DNA of 64,000 bases from Bacteroidales bacterium (GTDB lineage Bacteria; Bacteroidota; Bacteroidia; Bacteroidales; UBA932). Positions 59,222 through 64,000 of the stretch are shown piece after piece (position 1 is the stretch's first letter; every line of letters begins with the position of its first letter). The notes below the pieces were generated by a model. That model did not search any database, was not told the origin of the DNA, and saw only the letters and a list, made by a program, of their open reading frames with translations. Made by a program: the position numbers and the translations under genes. The DNA is taken from NCBI GenBank assembly GCA_017438265.1, contig JAFRVZ010000067.1, positions 1 through 64,000 on the forward strand, written 5' to 3'.

Positions 59222-60148
59222 TTAACGTTTTACGCGCAGATGGAGATATTTGCATATCTGCGCCGGCGGGCAGTCCGTCTCGCGCATCAGCATTTTGAGC
59301 AGATTGAACCGCTGATCCTCAGAGAGGCGGAAGATATCACGGATATCATTGACAGCCAGTTTTTTCAACAGGGTTTTCGTCAATTTGTTATACCATACGT
59401 CCGTTTTTCCGACGAAGACCTCGTTAAGATCATACTCGCTCCCTGTATTGGAATGGAATGCCAGTACCATTTTCTCCTGCGTATCAAAGAAACGGATGGC
59501 ATAATCATATTCAATGACCGAGTAAGTTGTCACGATGAAATCCACCAGCTGCCTCGTCTCCCGTTCGTCCAAGGTTCTGACAATACGTTGTAAAAAGTTG
59601 TATGACAATGGTTTTGACACCTCCGCCATAGCCTTTATTTCAGCCAGGGCTTTTTTCATGGCAGTTGATGCCCACCGGACGACCAGCTCCTCCGAGAACG
59701 GGTGGTCGCTGGAGGCATAAGCCAGGAAGTTCCATCGATAGTCCTCCGCCTGCTGCGTCAGCTGGCGTTCAACCGGATTGTTTGCGATGTATGCGAGCAG
59801 CGTCCGTGCTTTTTTGGCGCCGACTTTCGGGGCACTGCCAAAAGGGTGGTTAAATAGTTGTCCCTTTTCTTGAAAGCGGACATTATGCATATGCGCATAC
59901 GTTTTCGAATAGTCTCTGATAAATGCGGACAACCTGCGCCGGGATGGCGCAATCACGCACAAATGGATATGGTCAGGCATAAAGCAGACACTGATGATAC
60001 GGATGGAGTACCGCCGCGCATAAGTGCAGATGAATGTAAAACAAACCAGGTAATCACTGAGGGTATAGAAAATGAGAACTCCATCGAGCGTGTTCTGGTA
60101 ACAATGGATCAATACCCCCGGAGGACATTTGCGTGTTCTTCGTTTCAT
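59222..60148 (-). CDS. Y1 (REP-associated/IS200-like) tyrosine transposase
   Basis: A 308-residue protein. The Y1 transposase HUH motif is present as His60-Ile61-His62 in MPDHIHLCV, and Tyr120 in [11 protein letters not shown] sits where the nucleophilic Tyr of REP-associated transposases is found. The C-terminal 170 residues are an extra helical part typical of longer RAYT-type proteins. It would nick and join single-stranded DNA at hairpin ends. Hairpins lie on both sides (59160-59204 and 60270-60344). The DNA is AT-richer than neighbouring genes, which suggests a mobile origin. Confidence 0.85.
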   Translation of the reverse strand: MKRRTRKCPPGVLIHCYQNTLDGVLIFYTLSDYLVCFTFICTYARRYSIRIISVCFMPDHIHLCVIAPSRRRLSAFIRDYSKTYAHMHNVRFQEKGQLFNHPFGSAPKVGAKKARTLLAYIANNPVERQLTQQAEDYRWNFLAYASSDHPFSEELVVRWASTAMKKALAEIKAMAEVSKPLSYNFLQRIVRTLDERETRQLVDFIVTTYSVIEYDYAIRFFDTQEKMVLAFHSNTGSEYDLNEVFVGKTDVWYNKLTKTLLKKLAVNDIRDIFRLSEDQRFNLLKMLMRETDCPPAQICKYLHLRVKR

Positions 60149-60269
60149 AGTTTTAAGTTTTAAGGTTCATGGGCCCCAAAAGGCCCTTCTAAAGTTCGTA
60201 AGCATTTCAGAAAAAAACAATGCCCGCCTCCCCGAAATCTTGCACCTCAAAGCCCGTTTTTCGAAAGCA

Positions 60270-60344
60270 CCTTATTCTCAACTTCTTATAAAAAGGACTT
60301 CAGCATTTTGCATAAGTCGATTTTGTAAGGAATTGAGAATAAGG
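60270..60344. repeat. Hairpin at the 5' side of the transposase gene
   Basis: 60270-60293 pairs with 60321-60344 over 24 bp with 3 mismatches, mostly G-T type. An inner GACTT..AAGTC stem lies in its 27-nt loop. The shared 26-bp motif at 60303-60328 spans the loop and the second arm. Confidence 0.75.
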
Positions 60345-60402
60345 ACCATGTAATAAACGGCTGGGAGTCGGACAAAAACGCTATCTTTACAAAAAGTTTT
60401 TC

Positions 60403-60461
60403 AGCCGATGAAAAGACGCTTCCTCCTGCTTGCTGCCGCGCTCGCGCTGGGCGCGTGCAGC
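60403..60461. repeat. 59-bp inverted repeat, left copy (lipoprotein gene start)
   Basis: This stretch covers the start codon and the signal peptide codons of the small lipoprotein gene. It matches 63150-63208 on the opposite strand with 3 mismatches in 59, so two convergent genes begin with nearly the same DNA. Confidence 0.8.
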
Positions 60462-61019
60462 CGCCCGTCCGCGGTACGGGACGCCATCGACCGCCAGCTG
60501 CAGACTTACCCGGAATCCCGCGTCCAGGACATCTACAAGAACTTCTGCCAGGACAAGCTGGGTCCGGAGCACCTGATTCCGGACGCCGCCTCCGCCCGCG
60601 CCTACCTGCGCTCGGAACTGGACCAGTACCGGGAGGAGCTGGAAGCGTCCGGCGGGGCGTCCGCCGGGGTGACGTTCTACCCGCTGGGGGACGAGGGGAA
60701 TTATGTCCGGGTCGACCTGTCCGTGGTGCTTGACGGGACGGTCGATGCGGAGACCTTCCTGGACGCGTTCGTCCGCGGGGCGAACGCCCGCAGGCAGATG
60801 ACGACGGAGGAATGGACCCGGAAATGGCAGGAGATTGCGGCGGTGCTGCGGCGCGACTATTCCGGGATTCCCGACTGCGAACGGGACCTGGCGCGTATCG
60901 ATTCCCTGATGGCGCAGGGCAACTATATCCTGCACCACAGCCCGGAATTCGGCGAGGCCTACAAGCCCCACTACCGCATCCTGGAGCGCGGAATCTGCCG
61001 CTCCCTTTTCGGGCAGTAG
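60408..61019 (+). CDS. Small conserved lipoprotein of unknown function
   Basis: A 203-residue protein with a lipobox (LALGAC, Cys17). The mature part has a conserved IYKNFCQDKLGPEHLIPD segment seen in other Bacteroidales hypothetical proteins, and a C-terminal Cys (GICRSLFGQ). No enzyme motif is visible. TATCTTTA at 60382-60389 is a near-consensus -7. It converges on the GH92 gene, with adjacent stops (1019/1020), and shares its first 17 codons with it. Confidence 0.72.
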   Translation: MKRRFLLLAAALALGACSRPSAVRDAIDRQLQTYPESRVQDIYKNFCQDKLGPEHLIPDAASARAYLRSELDQYREELEASGGASAGVTFYPLGDEGNYVRVDLSVVLDGTVDAETFLDAFVRGANARRQMTTEEWTRKWQEIAAVLRRDYSGIPDCERDLARIDSLMAQGNYILHHSPEFGEAYKPHYRILERGICRSLFGQ

Positions 61020-63203
61020 CTAAGAGCCCATCGTGAAGACGAGCTCGCCGCCGGCGACGATATCGGCGTAGTCGATGTACGGCTTGTCATAGGGCGCACC
61101 GTTGAGGCGGATGCTGCGGATGTAGCGGCATTCCGGGCTGAGGCCCTCGGCGCGGACCGTGAAGGTCCCGCCGGCGACCTTGACGCGCGCCTCTTCGAAG
61201 AGCGGCAGCCCGAACCAGAAGCGCGTCGAGGCCGGCTCGACCTCGTAGAATCCCAGGCCGGACAGGACGTACCACGCACTCATTTCTCCGACGTCTTCGT
61301 TGCCCGCAAGTCCCTCGATGTCATTGAAATACATCTCGTCATAGACCTGGCGGAGGCGGTCGGCGGCCTTGTCCGGCTCGCCGAGCATCGTATAGAGGTA
61401 AATCGTATGGTGGCCCGGCTCATTGCCGTGGGCGTACTGGCCGATCAGGCCGGAGATATCCGGGGAGGCGTTCTCCCCTTCGATGATCTCCGGGGCCGTA
61501 AAGAGGCCGTCGAGCTTTTCAAGCGTCTTCTCGCGGGAACCGAGCAGGGCGACCAGGCCCTCGACGTCCTGCGGGACCAGCCAGAGGTACTGCCAGGCAG
61601 TGCCCTCCATATAATCGGAGGTCTCGTGCGCCGAAAAGAGCGGGTTGAAGGGCTCCGTAAAGGTACCGTCGGCCTTGCGGCCGCGCATGAATCCCGTCTG
61701 CGGATCGAAATACTGGCGGTAGGAGTGGCTGCGCTCGCGGAACCGGGCGGCCTCTTCCGGATAGCCCAGGAACTCCGCGGCTGCGGCCAGCGCGCCGTCC
61801 GCGATGGCGTATTCCATGTCGTGGGCCACCGACTCGCGCATCAGGTCGCTGGGAATGAAGCCATACCGCATGCGCAGGTCCATTCCGCGGTCCGGCTGCG
61901 TGGCGCTTTCGACCATCGCCTGCATCGCTTCCGCCGGCGTCAGCTGCTTCCCGAAGCCCTTGACCAGCGCATCCGCGAAGGAAACCAGGCCCGGGTTGCC
62001 GCACATCGTGTTCGTCTCCCAGCCCCAGAGGTGCCAGACCGGCAGGTCGCCCTGCTCCCGGTAGATGTTGTACATCGTGTTCACGACGGCGTCCATCCGC
62101 TCCGGATGGATCAGCGTCATCAGCGGCATCTGGGCGCGGTAGGTGTCCCAGAGCGAGAAGGTCGTATACTGCGGGAACGCCGCGCGACGGACTTCCCCGT
62201 CCGCGCCACGGTACTGTCCGTCCACGTCGCTGAAGTCGGACGGGGCGATCATCGTGTGGTAGAGCGCCGTGTAGTAGCAGGTCCGCGCGTCGGCGTCGTC
62301 CGTGGTCACGGCGATCTTGCCCAGTTCGCGGTTCCAGGCCTTCCGGGCGGCCGCGCGCACTTTCCCGAAATCCCATCCCGGCAGCTCCGCCGCCAGGTTC
62401 CGCTGCGCCCCTTCGACGCTGACCGGCGAAATCGCCACCTTCACCAGGATCTCCTCGCCCTCCGCCGTTTTGCCCAGCTGATAGCGCGCATAGGCATCGC
62501 CCCCGCGCCGTCCCGGCTCCCGCGTGACGCGCTCCGCCGGACGGGAGAACTCCGCCCGGAAGAAAACCTTCTGGCGCTGCGCCCAGCCGCTCGAGAAGCG
62601 GTAGCCCTCCAGGCCGGTGATGCGGCCCTTCGCATCGCGGACCTCCGCAATCGACGCCTCCGTCAGGCTGTCCCAGCAGCCGCCGTTCTCGAGGTCCAGG
62701 ACGATGGCCGCATCCTCCGCGGCGGGGAAGGTATAGCGGTGGAAGCCGACGCGCGACGTCGCGGTCAGCTCGGCGCGGACCCCGTAGCGCAGCAGCGGGA
62801 CGCTGTAGTAGCCGGGCTCGGCGATCTCCGCGCTGCGGTCCGCGTAGGACCACAGGCCGGAGGCCGGGTCCGCCTCCCGCCCGCGGGCGCAGCGCACCTC
62901 CCCGACGACCGGCATCAGGGTCACGTCGAACAGGTCGCCGATACCCGTGCCGCTCAGATGGGTATGCGAGAAACCGATCACGGTCGAGTCGCTGGCATGG
63001 TACCCGGAGCACCAGTCCCATTCCTGCGGAATGCTGGTCGGCCCGAGCTGGACCATCCCGAACGGCACGTTCGCGCCCACGAACACATGGCCGTGGCCGC
63101 CGGTCCCGATCCGGGGGTTGACATACGAAACGAAGTCCGGTTCGGAAGCGCTGCACGCGCCCAGCGCGAGCGCGGCGGCAAGCAGGAGGAAGTATCTTTT
63201 CAT
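61020..63203 (-). CDS. GH92 family alpha-mannosidase lipoprotein
   Basis: A 727-residue exported enzyme with a lipobox (LALGAC, Cys17). The family start VNPRIGTGGHGHVFVGANVPFGMVQLGP is clear, as are GFSHTHLSGTG and TFSLWDTYRAQMPL near the catalytic (alpha/alpha)6 barrel and HGNEPGHHTIYLY near the end. Members are Ca2+-dependent exo-alpha-mannosidases acting on N-glycans and yeast mannan. The gene is 11 bp after rhaD on the same strand. It is about the normal family length. Confidence 0.93.
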   Translation of the reverse strand: MKRYFLLLAAALALGACSASEPDFVSYVNPRIGTGGHGHVFVGANVPFGMVQLGPTSIPQEWDWCSGYHASDSTVIGFSHTHLSGTGIGDLFDVTLMPVVGEVRCARGREADPASGLWSYADRSAEIAEPGYYSVPLLRYGVRAELTATSRVGFHRYTFPAAEDAAIVLDLENGGCWDSLTEASIAEVRDAKGRITGLEGYRFSSGWAQRQKVFFRAEFSRPAERVTREPGRRGGDAYARYQLGKTAEGEEILVKVAISPVSVEGAQRNLAAELPGWDFGKVRAAARKAWNRELGKIAVTTDDADARTCYYTALYHTMIAPSDFSDVDGQYRGADGEVRRAAFPQYTTFSLWDTYRAQMPLMTLIHPERMDAVVNTMYNIYREQGDLPVWHLWGWETNTMCGNPGLVSFADALVKGFGKQLTPAEAMQAMVESATQPDRGMDLRMRYGFIPSDLMRESVAHDMEYAIADGALAAAAEFLGYPEEAARFRERSHSYRQYFDPQTGFMRGRKADGTFTEPFNPLFSAHETSDYMEGTAWQYLWLVPQDVEGLVALLGSREKTLEKLDGLFTAPEIIEGENASPDISGLIGQYAHGNEPGHHTIYLYTMLGEPDKAADRLRQVYDEMYFNDIEGLAGNEDVGEMSAWYVLSGLGFYEVEPASTRFWFGLPLFEEARVKVAGGTFTVRAEGLSPECRYIRSIRLNGAPYDKPYIDYADIVAGGELVFTMGS

Positions 63204-63208
63204 CGGCT
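63150..63208. repeat. 59-bp inverted repeat, right copy (GH92 gene start)
   Basis: The reverse complement of this stretch matches 60403-60461 except at 3 positions. It covers the GH92 start and signal peptide codons. Confidence 0.8.
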
Positions 63209-63214
63209 AAAGAG

Positions 63215-64000
63215 CTATTTCGGGAGGCCGAAGGCGTCGCTGAGCTCGCGCATCTGCGCGTCGCTCATCCCTTCGGGCTCGAATCCCATGTTCCGGGCGG
63301 CAATGTAGATCTGGGCCGCCTTGTTCAGGACATCGACCTGGTCGAAGGCGGACATGATGTCCGTGTCCACGGCGAAGACGCCGTGCTTCTCCCACATGAC
63401 GACATCGTAGCCTTCCGCGAGGGTCCGGATCGTCGCCTCCGCCAGCGCCACGCTCGACGGCAGCAGATACGGCACCATCCCCAGCCCGCGCGAGCAGAAC
63501 GCCTTCGTCTCCGGAATCATCGACCAGAGCATCCGCGTCGCCGCATCCTTCTCCATCCACTTCCGCGCATGGGTCAGCGCGACCAGCTCGATCGGATGCG
63601 TATGCAGCGAGGCCCGGCAGGGCGACCCCTGGGCGAGCAGCCAGTCGTGGACGCTCAGGTGCGACGGCAGCTCGGAAGTCGGCGCGACCGGCGCATCGGC
63701 GACAATCTCATAATGCGCGCAGTCGTCCGTAATCCGGATGAGCGAGCCGTTGCCCATCGGGTCCCGCGCGAGGTCCCGCATCCGCTTCTGCGTCCCCTTG
63801 CAGTAGAACCAGCAGCCCTGCAGGCGCGGCAGGACGGCACCGATCGCTTTCGGCTCCGAGAGCGCAGGCAGCGCCCGCATCCCCGCGTCCACCAGCTCCG
63901 TCACATTCACGGTAATATTCCCCCCGTTGCGCTCCGCCCATCCCTTCTGCCACAAATACCCCGCAACCTCGGCGACCTGGTTTATTTTCATCCGCAACGC
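63215..64000 (-). CDS. rhaD: Rhamnulose-1-phosphate aldolase (start may lie beyond window)
   Basis: At least 258 residues of a class II aldolase. Motifs include VAEVAGYLWQKGWAERNGGNIT, the zinc-binding LHTHPIELVALTH, and MWEKHGVFAVD. It cleaves L-rhamnulose-1-phosphate to dihydroxyacetone phosphate and lactaldehyde in rhamnose use. Internal Met codons at 63997 and 63991 give near-full length, but Bacteroides RhaD usually has some 15 residues before this point and the frame is open to the edge, so the true start may lie outside. It complements the GH78 rhamnosidase at 10.4-14.1 kb. Confidence 0.88.
   Translation of the reverse strand, partial: ALRMKINQVAEVAGYLWQKGWAERNGGNITVNVTELVDAGMRALPALSEPKAIGAVLPRLQGCWFYCKGTQKRMRDLARDPMGNGSLIRITDDCAHYEIVADAPVAPTSELPSHLSVHDWLLAQGSPCRASLHTHPIELVALTHARKWMEKDAATRMLWSMIPETKAFCSRGLGMVPYLLPSSVALAEATIRTLAEGYDVVMWEKHGVFAVDTDIMSAFDQVDVLNKAAQIYIAARNMGFEPEGMSDAQMRELSDAFGLPK

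Larger units (their letters stand above)
59160..60344. mobile_element. Putative RAYT/IS200-type element
   Basis: A single Y1 transposase gene lies between two imperfect palindromes that share a 26-bp motif in direct orientation. This is the plan of single-strand transposons, in which the ends are structural hairpins rather than inverted repeats. The true outer ends and any target tetranucleotide cannot be fixed here. There is no accessory tnpB or cargo gene. Confidence 0.6.

Noticed and set aside
1..64000. SusC/SusD pairs, rRNA operons, integron attC sites
   Set aside because: None was found by motif: no TonB-dependent receptor plug or SusD-like lipoprotein, no rRNA-like sequence, and the TA-flanking palindromes lack the attC core-site pattern.

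Overview
The window reads as a GC-rich chromosome segment from a Bacteroidales (Bacteroidota) bacterium. The evidence is many Bacteroidota-type -7 promoter elements (TAnnTTTG) directly upstream of genes, family content typical of the order (DUF4252, DUF4251, BT_3928-type DoxX protein, S46 peptidase, putative porin, ExbB with two ExbD, GH3/GH39/GH78/GH92), and short leaders without clear Shine-Dalgarno sequences. The glycosidases fit a carbohydrate-degrading, probably gut-type organism. Genus cannot be set from the sequence alone. No rRNA, tRNA or CRISPR array was seen. No gene-free stretch exceeds about 300 bp.

Layout. 0-3.5 kb: an ECF sigma locus (DUF4252, sigma factor, a gene cut by the left edge), an Fe-S aldo/keto reductase and a membrane metallophosphoesterase. 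3.5-6.4 kb: an AT-richer accessory patch with a probable toxin-antitoxin pair bounded by 20-bp inverted repeats, a VWA-domain protein with a long leader hairpin touching its start codon, and an unrecognised 360-aa protein. 6.4-8.9 kb: flavin reductase, BCP peroxiredoxin, DUF4251 lipoprotein, C26 amidase. 8.9-17.7 kb (minus strand): a saccharolytic block with an SGNH-polysaccharide deacetylase fusion, GH78 alpha-L-rhamnosidase, TIM-barrel lipoprotein, SSS symporter and DoxX-like protein, led by tmk. 18.4-27.7 kb: folate synthesis (folP), FtsB-like protein, and a cell-wall recycling group (nucleotidyltransferase, CPBP protease, AmgK-RapZ C-terminal fusion, MurU-like enzyme), then a porin and an MltF-like transglycosylase. 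27.7-33.4 kb (minus): FtsX permease, M13 peptidase, TPR protein, RsmF-type methyltransferase, START-like protein. 33.5-39.7 kb (plus): NUDIX, GH39-like glycosidase, queA, dprA, tatD, asparaginase. 39.8-42.2 kb: TonB-motor operon (ExbB, membrane protein, two ExbD). 42.4-55 kb (minus): rhodanese-GH13 fusion, TonB protein, uridine kinase, asnS, an operon of S41 protease, dCMP deaminase, acyl-CoA ligase and a membrane-anchored protein, then an S46 DPP11-like peptidase. 55-64 kb: GH3, serB, dtd, a single-strand-type (Y1/RAYT) transposase between hairpins, a small lipoprotein, GH92 and rhamnulose-1-phosphate aldolase.

How the genes relate. GH78, the SGNH/deacetylase fusion, the symporter and rhaD point to use of rhamnose-containing, acylated glycans. 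GH3, GH13, GH39 and GH92 widen the glycan range, although no SusC/SusD pair lies here. ExbB/ExbD and TonB would power outer-membrane uptake. The most unusual items are: long-hairpin repeat elements with a conserved core but locus-specific, perfectly paired arms; the rhodanese-GH13 and AmgK-RapZ fusions; the toxin-antitoxin cassette with its paired repeats; and a transposase flanked by REP-like hairpins.
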